Assembly: GCF_014054985.1 (NCBI RefSeq)
Contig: NZ_CP059569.1
Location: 1,736,001 to 1,800,000, forward strand
DNA: 64,000 nt
Reading direction: 5' to 3'
Source: Kingella oralis
GTDB lineage: Bacteria; Pseudomonadota; Gammaproteobacteria; Burkholderiales; Neisseriaceae
Shown: positions 41,842-49,979 of the stretch, one piece after another
Layout of the letters: each line of letters begins with the position of its first letter
How positions within the stretch are numbered: the stretch's first letter is position 1
The notes under the pieces: model-generated
The model's input: the letters and a program-made list of their open reading frames with translations, nothing else
Told to the model about the DNA's origin: nothing
Databases searched by the model: none
Made by a program: the position numbers and the translations under genes

Positions 41842-42121
41842 TTTTCAACCTTCACTACGCTGCGGCATACCTCTGAGCTTTGCATAAGTTCGCATGGCTA
41901 AATCAAAGATTTAGATGCTCACTTAATACCCAAATCAAAGATTTGGACGAAGAGGCAAGGCTGCCTGATTGCTGTTTGCAAGAGGCAGCCTGAAACAGTT
42001 AAAACCAAAAAACGTTTACAATACGCCCCCTACCCTTTTCAGGCTGCCTCAACCGCCAAAGGCAGCCTGAAAACCATTTTTAACCCATTTAACCAACCCA
42101 TTAACCCCAACGAGTTCCCCC
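41842..42121. promoter_or_regulatory. Leader region of prfC with two related 17-bp palindromes
   Basis: CTAAATCAAAGATTTAG (41898-41914) and CCAAATCAAAGATTTGG (41930-41946) are perfect palindromes around a central base, with their centres 32 bases apart. DUS follow. They could be operators or another repeat. The binding protein is unknown. Confidence 0.4.
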
Positions 42122-43723
42122 ATGTCCCAAGAAATCCTAGACCAAGTGCGCCGCCGCCGCACCTTCGCCATCATCTCCCACCCCGATGCGGGTAAAACCA
42201 CGCTTACCGAAAAGCTCTTGCTGTTTTCGGGCGCGATCCAAAGCGCGGGTACGGTAAAGGGCAAGAAAACCGGAAAATTCGCCACTTCCGACTGGATGGA
42301 AATCGAGAAGCAGCGCGGCATTTCCGTTGCCTCGTCCGTGATGCAGTTTGACTACAAAGACCACACCGTTAATCTGCTGGACACCCCCGGCCACCAAGAC
42401 TTCTCGGAAGACACCTACCGCGTGCTCACCGCCGTGGACAGCGCGTTGATGGTCATCGACGCCGCCAAAGGCGTGGAAGCGCAAACCATCAAATTGCTCA
42501 ACGTCTGCCGCCTGCGCAACACGCCCATCGTAACCTTTATGAACAAATACGACCGCGAAGTGCGCGATTCGCTGGAACTGCTCGACGAAGTGGAAAACAT
42601 CCTGAAAATCCGTTGCGCGCCGGTAACTTGGCCCATCGGCATGGGCAAAAACTTCAAGGGCGTGTACCACATTCTCAACGACGAAATTTATCTGTTTGAA
42701 GCGGGAGGCGAGCGGCTGCCGCACGAGTTTGACATCATCAAAGGCATAGATAATCCCGAGTTGGAAAAGCGTTTCCCGCTGGAAATCCAACAACTGCGCG
42801 ACGAGATTGAGCTGGTGCAGGCAGCGTCCAACGAGTTTGATTTGGATGAATTTTTGGCGGGCGAACTCACCCCCGTATTTTTCGGCTCGGCGATTAACAA
42901 CTTCGGCATTCAGGAAATCTTAAATTCGCTGATCGACTGGGCACCCGCGCCGCAAAGCCGCGACGCAACCGTGCGCACCGTGTCGCCCGACGAAGAAAAA
43001 TTTTCCGGATTTGTGTTTAAAATCCAAGCCAATATGGATCCGAAACACCGCGACCGCATCGCCTTTTTGCGCGTGTGCTCGGGCAAATTTGAGCGCGGCA
43101 TGAAGATGAAACACCTGCGGATTAACCGCGACATTGCCGCCAGCAGCGTGGTTACCTTTATGTCGCACGACCGCGAGCTGGTGGAAGAAGCGTTTGCTGG
43201 CGACATCATCGGCATCCCCAACCACGGCAACATCCAAATCGGCGACAGCTTTTCCGAAGGCGAAGCGCTGGCATTTACCGGCATCCCGTTTTTCGCGCCC
43301 GAACTGTTCCGCAGCGTGCGCATTAAAAATCCGCTGAAAATCAAACAACTGCAAAAAGGCTTGCAGCAGCTGGGCGAAGAAGGCGCGGTGCAGGTGTTCA
43401 AGCCGATGAGCGGCGCGGATTTGATTTTGGGCGCGGTGGGCGTGTTGCAGTTTGAAGTGGTAACCTCGCGGCTCGCCAACGAATACGGCGTGGAAGCGGT
43501 GTTTGACAACGCATCCATCTGGTCAGCGCGCTGGGTGTCGTGCGACGACAAGAAAAAACTTGCCGAGTTTGAAAAAGCCAACGCGGGCAATCTGGCGATT
43601 GACGCCGGCGGCAACCTCGCCTACCTCGCCCCCAACCGCGTGAACCTGAATTTAACCCAAGAGCGCTGGCCGGACATCGTGTTCCACGAAACGCGAGAGC
43701 ATTCGGTGAAGCTGAACGATTGA
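42122..43723 (+). CDS. prfC: Peptide chain release factor 3
   Basis: RF3 is a GTPase that recycles RF1 and RF2 after peptide release. The 533-residue product has the G domain (FAIISHPDAGKTTLTEKLLL near residue 14, DTPGHQDF, NKYDRE) and the RF3-specific QRGISVASSVMQFDYKD, KTGKFATSDWMEIEKQRG and C-terminal LAPNRVNLNLTQERWPDIVF. Length is typical (E. coli 529). ATG 42122 has weak upstream Shine-Dalgarno character (AACGAGTTCCCC). Confidence 0.96.
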   Translation: MSQEILDQVRRRRTFAIISHPDAGKTTLTEKLLLFSGAIQSAGTVKGKKTGKFATSDWMEIEKQRGISVASSVMQFDYKDHTVNLLDTPGHQDFSEDTYRVLTAVDSALMVIDAAKGVEAQTIKLLNVCRLRNTPIVTFMNKYDREVRDSLELLDEVENILKIRCAPVTWPIGMGKNFKGVYHILNDEIYLFEAGGERLPHEFDIIKGIDNPELEKRFPLEIQQLRDEIELVQAASNEFDLDEFLAGELTPVFFGSAINNFGIQEILNSLIDWAPAPQSRDATVRTVSPDEEKFSGFVFKIQANMDPKHRDRIAFLRVCSGKFERGMKMKHLRINRDIAASSVVTFMSHDRELVEEAFAGDIIGIPNHGNIQIGDSFSEGEALAFTGIPFFAPELFRSVRIKNPLKIKQLQKGLQQLGEEGAVQVFKPMSGADLILGAVGVLQFEVVTSRLANEYGVEAVFDNASIWSARWVSCDDKKKLAEFEKANAGNLAIDAGGNLAYLAPNRVNLNLTQERWPDIVFHETREHSVKLND

Positions 43724-43727
43724 CGGG

Positions 43728-43769
43728 GAGGCAGCCTGAAAACGGGAAAATGGTTTTCAGGCTGCCTTT
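43728..43769 (+). terminator. Inverted DUS pair after prfC
   Basis: GAGGCAGCCTGAAAACGGG and GGTTTTCAGGCTGCCTTTG lie directly after the prfC stop. Confidence 0.6.
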
Positions 43770-43799
43770 GCCCAATCCAAACTTCGTTCCAACTACGTC

Positions 43800-43896
43800 A
43801 TTCCCGCGCAGGCGGGAATCTTGGTGAAACTACAGCATCACTTTGTTTTTACAGATATTGCCGAATCTCAAACAAGATTCCCGCCTGCGCGGGAAT
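43800..43896. repeat. dRS3-flanked intergenic mosaic element (NIME-like)
   Basis: Two 20-bp units of the form ATTCCCN8GGGAAT (43800-43819 with core GCGCAGGC; 43877-43896 with core GCCTGCGC) flank 57 bases. In Neisseria such dRS3 units bracket RS elements in mosaic repeats and can serve as prophage integration targets. Confidence 0.75.
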
Positions 43897-43911
43897 GACG
43901 GTGATTTAAGT

Positions 43912-43985
43912 ACTGTAGATTGGGTCAAGACCCAACAAAGCCTTGAAATCATCGGAAACGTTGGGTTTTGCAACCCAACCTACAA
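43912..43985. repeat. GTAGATTGGGT inverted-repeat element
   Basis: GTAGATTGGGTCAAGACCCA then AC at the left, and GTTGGGTTTTGCAACCCAAC then CTAC at the right. The ends are inverted repeats and each end is itself a hairpin. It lies next to the dRS3 block, just upstream of the MOSC gene. Confidence 0.55.
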
Positions 43986-44016
43986 GACTGCCTCCAAACA
44001 AATAAAAGGAAACACC

Positions 44017-44721
44017 ATGCACCCCATCGCCCAAATCCGACAAATCCGCATCGGGCAGCCTGAAAACTTTGCCCGCAACCAACAAAGCGCGATTAACAAG
44101 CAGCCTGTCAGCGGCAAAATCGCCGTTACGCCCACAGGTTTGGCGGGCGACGGGGTGGGCGATCCGCGTTTTCACGGCGGCGCGGACAAGGCGGTGCACG
44201 TTTATGCGCTGCACCATTACGATACTTGGCGGCGTGAATTGCCTGCGGCACAAAATATGCGCTTAGGCGGCTTTGGCGAGAATTTTTGCCTGGATGGCGC
44301 GGATGAGCACTCGGTGTGCATCGGCGACAAATGGCAGATCGGCACGGCGCGTTTTGCCGTGAGCCAAGGGCGGCAGCCGTGTTGGAAGCTGAACGAGCGT
44401 TTCGGCATCGCGGATATGTCGCTGCGCGTGCAGCAGGGTTTGCGCTGCGGCTGGTATCTGCGCGTGTTGGCGGCGGGCGAAGTGGCGGCAGGCGATGAAG
44501 TGTTTTTGCTCTCGCGACCGTTTCCCGAATGGTCGGTGGCGCGGGTGCTGGCGCTGATTGACAGCCGCTGTTGCGATGCAGACGAAATGCGCGCCGTATT
44601 GCGCCTGCCGCTGCCCGAATCGTGGGCGTGGCTGTTTGCGCGGCGGCTGGAAACGGGCGGGTGCGAAGATTGGGACAGACGTTTGTTCGGCGACGGCAGC
44701 GACGGCAAAAAGGCAGCCTGA
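44017..44721 (+). CDS. MOSC-domain protein (YiiM-like)
   Basis: The 234-residue protein begins IAQIRQIRIGQPENF and has GLAGDGVGDPRFHGGADKAVHVYAL and WRRELPAAQNMRLGGFGENF, the MOSC core, plus SQGRQPCWKLNERFG with the conserved cysteine. The last part is the 3-alpha domain of YiiM. MOSC proteins handle sulfur or molybdenum-cofactor chemistry; YiiM reduces N-hydroxylated bases such as 6-hydroxylaminopurine. Start ATG 44017 follows AAAAGGAAACACC. An in-frame DUS supplies IGQPENF near the N terminus, and another supplies the stop (AAGGCAGCCTGA). Confidence 0.86.
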   Translation: MHPIAQIRQIRIGQPENFARNQQSAINKQPVSGKIAVTPTGLAGDGVGDPRFHGGADKAVHVYALHHYDTWRRELPAAQNMRLGGFGENFCLDGADEHSVCIGDKWQIGTARFAVSQGRQPCWKLNERFGIADMSLRVQQGLRCGWYLRVLAAGEVAAGDEVFLLSRPFPEWSVARVLALIDSRCCDADEMRAVLRLPLPESWAWLFARRLETGGCEDWDRRLFGDGSDGKKAA

Positions 44722-45057
44722 AAACGAGCAAAGCGAGTTTCAGCGAAGCTAAAAACGGAAAACGAGTTTTCAGGCTGCCTTTGTTGGTTTTCTATGCTGC
44801 TTGTTTTGCTGATAATCTGATTACCAACGCTCGCGCACAAATCGGCGCGACACTCCAAGCTGTAAACCACAAACCATTCGCTCATTCAACCCAACTCAAT
44901 CCATCAAACAAAGCATAAGGCAGCCTGAAAAACGGAAAACTCGTTTTCAGGCTGCCTTTGAATTGGCTGGGAACGATGAAATGATGACATTGCTTGATGG
45001 CTTGGCTGCCGCCGTTTTAGCTTCGCTGAAACTCGCTTTGCTCGTTTTCAGGCTGCC
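44722..45057. other. Spacer with DUS pairs and family G tails
   Basis: The convergent 336 bases hold two inverted DUS pairs (44709-44782 and 44918-44959) and family G tails in both orientations (44726-44756, 45016-45055). About 130 bases in the middle have no recognised feature. Confidence 0.6.
44918..44959. terminator. Inverted DUS pair between MOSC gene and metF
   Basis: AAGGCAGCCTGAAAAACGG and CGTTTTCAGGCTGCCTTTG can terminate transcription from either side. Confidence 0.5.
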
Positions 45058-45906
45058 TCACTTCGCGGGTGCGCCGTAAATCCGTTTGCAAATCTCTGCC
45101 GACAAATCAGCGCGGTTGAGCGTGTAAAAATGCAGCCCCGGCGCGCCGCCTTGCAGCAGGCGTTCGCACATGTGCGTTACCACGTCCAGCGCAAAGGCGC
45201 GGATGGATTCGGCATCGTCGGCGTAGGAATACAGTTTGAGCCGCAGCCAGCGCGGAATTTCTGCGCCGCACATATCGGAAAAGCGCACCAGCTTGGTGAA
45301 GCTGTCCACGGGGATGATACCAGGGATGATGGGGATGTCCACACCTGCGCGTTGGGCATCGTCCACAAAGTTGAAGTAGGCATCGGCGTTGAAAAAATAT
45401 TGCGTGATGGCACTGTCTGCGCCTGCGTTCACTTTTTGCACGAAGTAGCGCAAATCATCGGCGGCGTTTTGCGATTGGGGATGGTATTCGGGGTAGGCGG
45501 CGACAATGGTGTGAAAGTGGTCGCCAAATTTTTGTTTGACTAGGGCAACGAGTTCGTTGGCGTAGCGCAAGCCTTCCATGCCAAAGCCTGTGCCCGATGG
45601 GATGTCGCCGCGCAGGGCAATCAGGCGGTTTACGCCGATGTCTTTGTATTGTTGCAGCAATTCAACAATTTCGTTTTCCAGCATGCCGATGCACGGCAGA
45701 TGCGGGGCGGCGGGGGTTTGCTCGTTTAGAATATCGCGCACGGTTTGCAGCGTGCCCTCGCGCGTGGAGCCGCCTGCGCCCGAGGTGCAGGAGAAAAATT
45801 GCGGGTTGAACTGTTTGAGCTCTTGGCGCACAAGAATTTGCTTGGCGCGCCCTTCGGGGGTGCGGGTGGGGAAAAATTCAAAGCTGAGACTGCGGGAGGT
45901 GGTCAT
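45058..45906 (-). CDS. metF: 5,10-methylenetetrahydrofolate reductase
   Basis: This flavoprotein makes 5-methyltetrahydrofolate for methionine synthesis. The 282-residue product has FEFFPTRTPEGRAKQ at the N terminus, FFSCTSGAGGSTREGT (catalytic region) and IALRGDIPSGTGF. The FAD site is represented by QYFFNADAYFNFVDDAQRAG and the later PIIPGIIPVDSF. ATG 45906 has AATAAGGAATCCCACT upstream. The frame extension to 45966 passes through a DUS (RQPENP). metE follows upstream in the same orientation, so the two enzymes act in sequence, though 291 bases with repeats separate them. Confidence 0.95.
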   Translation of the reverse strand: MTTSRSLSFEFFPTRTPEGRAKQILVRQELKQFNPQFFSCTSGAGGSTREGTLQTVRDILNEQTPAAPHLPCIGMLENEIVELLQQYKDIGVNRLIALRGDIPSGTGFGMEGLRYANELVALVKQKFGDHFHTIVAAYPEYHPQSQNAADDLRYFVQKVNAGADSAITQYFFNADAYFNFVDDAQRAGVDIPIIPGIIPVDSFTKLVRFSDMCGAEIPRWLRLKLYSYADDAESIRAFALDVVTHMCERLLQGGAPGLHFYTLNRADLSAEICKRIYGAPAK

Positions 45907-46107
45907 AGTGGGATTCCTTATTGGGTTTTCAGGCTGCCTTGGCATGGGGCGCATCCATACATCCATAATAGTTTTGCGCTTAGATTAAAGGCAGCCTGAA
46001 AATGCAGTAAACCAACAACAGCACAAGTAAGCTGTGCGGCTTGCCTGCATCATTCAATTATTGCTAACGGTGCGTGGCAAAGCCACACGCCCTATTGCGA
46101 TAGAAAT

Positions 46108-46152
46108 GAGGCAGCCTGAAACGGGGTAAAACCATTTTCAGGCTGCCTTTTG
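46108..46152 (-). terminator. Inverted DUS pair after metE
   Basis: GAGGCAGCCTGAAACGGGG and CATTTTCAGGCTGCCTTTTG lie 46 bases beyond the metE stop. This suggests metE and metF have separate transcripts. Confidence 0.55.
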
Positions 46153-46197
46153 CGCGAGCAGAAAGGGGAGCAACAGATGCCGCCCTATTTCCGCAGA

Positions 46198-48477
46198 TTA
46201 TTTCGCGCCAAACTCGCGGCGCAGCTTGTGGGTTACATTCATCATTACGCGCAGCTGCTCAATGGTTTCTGTCCAACCGCGTGTTTTCAAGCCGCAGTCA
46301 GGGTTCACCCACAGGCGTTCCAGCGGCACCACGCTGATGGCTTTGCGCAGCAAATGCTCCACTTCGGCTTCGGTGGGCACGCGCGGGCTGTGGATGTCAT
46401 ACACGCCCGGGCCGATGTCGTTCGGGTATTTGAATTCACCAAACGCGGTCAGCAAATCCATGTCGGAGCGCGAAGTTTCAATGGTAATCACATCCGCATC
46501 CATGCTGGCGATGGCGGGCAGGATGTCGTTGAACTCGCTGTAACACATGTGGGTATGGATTTGCGTGCTGTTTGCCGTGCCTGTGCTGGTTAAACGGAAG
46601 CTCTCGCAAGCCCATGCAAGATATTCATCCCATTGGTTTTTCTTCAACGGCATCGCTTCGCGGATGGCAGGTTCGTCAATTTGGATAACGGTGATGCCTG
46701 CGCGTTCCAAATCCAGCACTTCATCGTTCAACGCCAACGCGACTTGTTTGCACACTTGCGAGAGCGGCACATCGTCGCGCACAAACGACCATTTGAACAT
46801 GGTAACCGGCCCTGTGAGCATACCTTTCATCGGGCGTTTGGTCAGGCTTTGCGCGTAGCTGGACCAATAAACCGTCATCGGATTGGGGCGCGATACGTCG
46901 CCGTAGATGATGGGCGGTTTCACGCAGCGGCTGCCGTAGCTTTGCACCCAGCCAAATTGGCTGAAACAATAGCCCGCCAGCTGTTCGCCAAAATATTCCA
47001 CCATATCGTTGCGCTCGGCTTCGCCATGCACCAACACGTCAATGCCCAATTTTTCTTGCTCGGCAACGCAGTAGGCGATTTCTTTTTTCATCGCGGCATC
47101 GTAATCGGCAGCGGAAAGCTCGCCTTTTTTGAACGCGGCGCGGGCTTGGCGGATTTCGGTGGTTTGCGGGAACGAGCCGATGGTGGTGGTGGGCAGCAGG
47201 GGCAGGTGAAGCTGGGCTTGCTGCGCTTTGATGCGCTCGGCAAACGGTGCACCGCGTTGGTCTGCGCCTTTGGGCAGATTGGCAATGCGCGCCTGCACGG
47301 CGGCGTTGTGGATTTTGCTGTTGCTGGCGCGGTCGGCTTGGGCGGCATCGGATGCGGCTAAGACAGCCTGAATGCTGTCTAAACCGTTTTGCAAGGCTTG
47401 TTTGATGTTGCCCAGTTCCACCAATTTTTGCGCGGCAAACGCCATCCAAGATTTGATTTCGGCATCCAGTTTTTCTTCCAGCGCAAGATCTTGCGGGCTG
47501 TGCAACAAGGAGCAGCTTGGGGCAACCCACAGGTTGTCGCCAAATTTGGCTTTGGCATCTTGCAAGTTGGCAACGATTTGGCGCAAGTTGGCACGCCACA
47601 CGTTGCGCCCATCCACCACGCCTGCGGATAGGATTTTGCTGCTGTCTAGTTGCGCTACAAACGTTGCCAACTGCTCGGACGCGCGCACGCAATCAATGTG
47701 CACGCCGCTGATGGGTAAGCTATTTAGCAAGGCGGCGTGTTCGGCAACGCTGGCAAAATAAGTGCCCAAAATGATGCGAACGGGGGCTTGCGCGAGGGCT
47801 TGATAGGTGCTGGGGAAGGCTTCTAGCCAAGGTTTGCCCGCATCAGCCGCCAAAATCGGCTCGTCGATTTGCACATATTCCACGCCTGCATCGGCGATGG
47901 CTTGCAATAATTGTTGGTAAACGGGCAACAGCTTGGGCATCAGTGTTTTGATGCGGCAGCCAAATTCTTCTTTCTTCTTGCCCAGCCACAGCAGCGTGAG
48001 CGGGCCCACCAGCGTAGGTTTCACCGCGTAGCCTTGCGCTTGGGCTTCGCGGATTTGGGCGATAAGGCGCTCGGGGTGGGCGGAGAATTGGGTGTCAGCG
48101 TGCCATTCGGGCACGATGTAGTGATAGTTGGTGTCAAACCATTTGGTCATTTCCATCGCAAATTGGGTGGCGTTGCCGCGTGCCAGTTCAAAGTATTGCG
48201 GTAGGGTCAGATTGGCAGCCTGAAAACCGAAACGCGCGGGAATCGCGCCCACGGCGCACAGCAAATCCAACACATGGTCGTAAAACGAAAAGTCGCCAAC
48301 GGGCAGCAAATCTGCGCCTGCGGCGTGTTGGGTTGCCCAGTTGGCACGGCGAATTTCGGCGGCTACGTTTTGCAGATCGGCTTCGCTGGTTGCGCCTTTC
48401 CAGAAGGATTCGGTGGCGAATTTCAGCTCGCGTTTGCCGCCGATGCGGGGATAGCCTGATAGGTGGAAGGTGGTCAT
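46198..48477 (-). CDS. metE: Cobalamin-independent methionine synthase
   Basis: The product transfers the methyl group of 5-methyl-THF (polyglutamate) to homocysteine. The 759-residue length is typical. The two halves are visible: N-terminal LSGYPRIGGKRELKFATESF, and the C-terminal barrel from TTTIGSFPQTTEIRQ on. Zinc ligands are His and Cys in IHTHMCYSEFND (about residues 640-645) and Cys in NPDCGLKTRGW near the end. ATG 48477 follows AGGAGACCCCT. Regulation by a MetR-type system is plausible, but no site is visible. Confidence 0.96.
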   Translation of the reverse strand: MTTFHLSGYPRIGGKRELKFATESFWKGATSEADLQNVAAEIRRANWATQHAAGADLLPVGDFSFYDHVLDLLCAVGAIPARFGFQAANLTLPQYFELARGNATQFAMEMTKWFDTNYHYIVPEWHADTQFSAHPERLIAQIREAQAQGYAVKPTLVGPLTLLWLGKKKEEFGCRIKTLMPKLLPVYQQLLQAIADAGVEYVQIDEPILAADAGKPWLEAFPSTYQALAQAPVRIILGTYFASVAEHAALLNSLPISGVHIDCVRASEQLATFVAQLDSSKILSAGVVDGRNVWRANLRQIVANLQDAKAKFGDNLWVAPSCSLLHSPQDLALEEKLDAEIKSWMAFAAQKLVELGNIKQALQNGLDSIQAVLAASDAAQADRASNSKIHNAAVQARIANLPKGADQRGAPFAERIKAQQAQLHLPLLPTTTIGSFPQTTEIRQARAAFKKGELSAADYDAAMKKEIAYCVAEQEKLGIDVLVHGEAERNDMVEYFGEQLAGYCFSQFGWVQSYGSRCVKPPIIYGDVSRPNPMTVYWSSYAQSLTKRPMKGMLTGPVTMFKWSFVRDDVPLSQVCKQVALALNDEVLDLERAGITVIQIDEPAIREAMPLKKNQWDEYLAWACESFRLTSTGTANSTQIHTHMCYSEFNDILPAIASMDADVITIETSRSDMDLLTAFGEFKYPNDIGPGVYDIHSPRVPTEAEVEHLLRKAISVVPLERLWVNPDCGLKTRGWTETIEQLRVMMNVTHKLRREFGAK

Positions 48478-48620
48478 AGGGGTCTCCTAGTGGACGTTTT
48501 GGGTTGAAAGATTACAGAACGGGGGATATTGCGCTTAATCTTGCATGAATACAAATGAAAAATTTCCAGCGGAAATATGAATGATTTTAATGTCTAGGCA
48601 GCCTGAAAATGGGATTTGTG

Positions 48621-49048
48621 CTTTGTGGCTGGCTTTGAGTGTCGCTTTAACCATGCGTCTCGTGCCGACGGGGCACTTACTTTTCTTTGCTTCGCCAAAG
48701 TGTGAACCTGCATTCATCATCCGCGCGACAGCTTTTGCGCCCTAAAAGCATGGCTACGGCGTTGCAAATGCTCGCAAGGTATCCAACCTTGCTGTGCTTT
48801 GCGCCTTGTATCCATGCTTTTATGCCACAAAATCTATTCACGCGGCTAATGAATACAGGTTCAAAGCAAAAGAAAGGCGACCCCGACGTGCAGGTCTGCT
48901 TCGCAGACTTCCCTCACTTCGCATCCTTTTTTCGGCGCGTGCGAACTAGCCGCACTTCGTGCGCCGTCGGACAAGCGCACGCTTGTTCCCGAAAAAAGCA
49001 TGCTCCGTTCGGCTGAACGTAGGGGAAAGGGTGGCAGTAGTAAACGGA
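48621..49048 (-). repeat. Composite repeat (family E), inverted copy split by a MITE
   Basis: It is the reverse complement of 17732-18000, recognisable from CTTTGTGGCTGGCTTTGAGT to the far end at GAACGTAGGGGAAAGG. It is interrupted after GCTTCGCCAAAG. Six bases (AAAAGG) present at that point in the intact copy are missing here. Confidence 0.75.
48704..48862 (-). mobile_element. MITE-like element, copy 2, nested in family E repeat
   Basis: It is 159 bp with ends GAACCTGCATTCA / TGAATACAGGTTC. On the minus strand the interior (GGATACAAGGCGCAAAGCAC..., GCAAGGTTG...ACCTTGCG) aligns base for base over long stretches with 4148-4308. Flanking repeat sequence resumes on both sides, which shows that the element inserted into it. 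Confidence 0.8.
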
Positions 49049-49112
49049 TGTGATGGATTAGGCAGCCTGCGGAGCGCAGCGGGGTTGCGAAGCTAAAACC
49101 AATCTATCCCGT

Positions 49113-49147
49113 AAAAAAACCGTTTGTCTCTACACCAAACGGTTTTT
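49113..49147. repeat. AAACCGTTTG hairpin repeat
   Basis: AAAAACCGTTTG and CAAACGGTTTTT flank TCTCTACAC, next to a DUS. It is a member of the family seen at 7862 and 30087. Confidence 0.55.
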
Positions 49148-49205
49148 CTATTTTCAGGCTGCCTTTGATGATGATTTAAGGCAGCCTGAAACCTTTGCAA
49201 AACCA

Positions 49206-49288
49206 ACACCAGTGCTTGCCGACATTTTAATCAACCAGCGCAGCCAATTTAATTACGCCATTTGACGACGAGCCGTCGCCGCTCCATT
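49206..49288. repeat. REPIN-like repeat, worn copy A7
   Basis: The right arm GACGACGAGCCGTCGCCGCT then CCATT is intact. The left arm has decayed to CCAGTGCTTGCCGACATTTT. Confidence 0.55.
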
Positions 49289-49326
49289 GAGGCAGCCTGA
49301 AAACGGGTTAGGCACGGCGCAAGCCC

Positions 49327-49791
49327 TTACGCGCGGCATTTGCCGCATACGCCTGTGAGCACAACGTGTTCTTCGTTGAGCGCGAAGCCTGTTTGTTCTA
49401 CGGCTTGGTGCAGGGCTTGCCATTCGCGGTTTAGGCTTTGTTCGTCCACCGTGCCGCATTGGGTGCACACAAGGATGAAGCTGCTGTTGTGGCTGTGGGC
49501 ATCGCTGTGGCAATGGCTGTTGCATTCGTGTTGCACATGGCTGCATAGGATGTAGCCGTTTACGGCAGGGATTTTGTGCAACACGCCTTGCTCTGCCCAA
49601 AAGTCTAGGGCGCGGTAGGCGGTAGGCGGGGCGAGCACGTTTTGGCTTTCGCGCTGCATTTGCGCCAGCACGGTGTAGGCTTTAATCACGCCGTCTAGCT
49701 GCAATACGATGTCTAAAACGTGTTCGCGCAGCGGGGTTACTTGGACGTTTTGCGCGCGGCATTGAGCGAGTATGTTTTGTTTGATGTTCAT
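49327..49791 (-). CDS. zur: Fur-family zinc-type repressor (Zur-like)
   Basis: The 154-residue metal-responsive DNA-binding protein has the winged-helix part up to about residue 75 (VTPLREHVLDIVLQLDGVIK, APPTAYRALDFWAEQGVLHK). The dimerisation part has two CxxC pairs (LVCTQCG and the terminal GVCGKC) and a His-rich stretch (HECNSHCHSDAHSHN). This cysteine pattern and the LDFWAEQG recognition helix fit Zur better than Fur. ATG 49791 has AACAAGGACTGCC upstream; 21 in-frame residues before it are not homologous. A metal ABC transporter at 39.9-41.8 kb is a plausible target. Confidence 0.8.
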   Translation of the reverse strand: MNIKQNILAQCRAQNVQVTPLREHVLDIVLQLDGVIKAYTVLAQMQRESQNVLAPPTAYRALDFWAEQGVLHKIPAVNGYILCSHVQHECNSHCHSDAHSHNSSFILVCTQCGTVDEQSLNREWQALHQAVEQTGFALNEEHVVLTGVCGKCRA

Positions 49792-49979
49792 GGCAGTCCT
49801 TGTTGGAAATAATGCTCGGATTGTACGCAAGAATGGCGTTGGGCGGTTTAACATGGCTGCGGGTAAAGCGCGATGTGCGCCTAATGCAGCCTGAAAGCCG
49901 TAGGCTCAACGAAGTTAAAACGAGCAAAGCGAGTTTCAGCGAAGCTAAAACGGCAGCCTGAAAATGGGCAAAGCACGGA

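Larger units (their letters stand above)
48478..49326. other. Long repeat region between metE and the Zur-like gene
   Basis: The 849 bases hold the interrupted family E copy with its nested MITE, a family G tail (49060-49100), an AAACCGTTTGG-type hairpin (49113-49147), a worn family A copy (49206-49288) and DUS. No gene is seen. Confidence 0.7.

Noticed and set aside
46150..46593. 147-codon plus-strand frame overlapping the end of metE
   Set aside because: It lies antisense to the conserved zinc-binding end of MetE and has no independent support.
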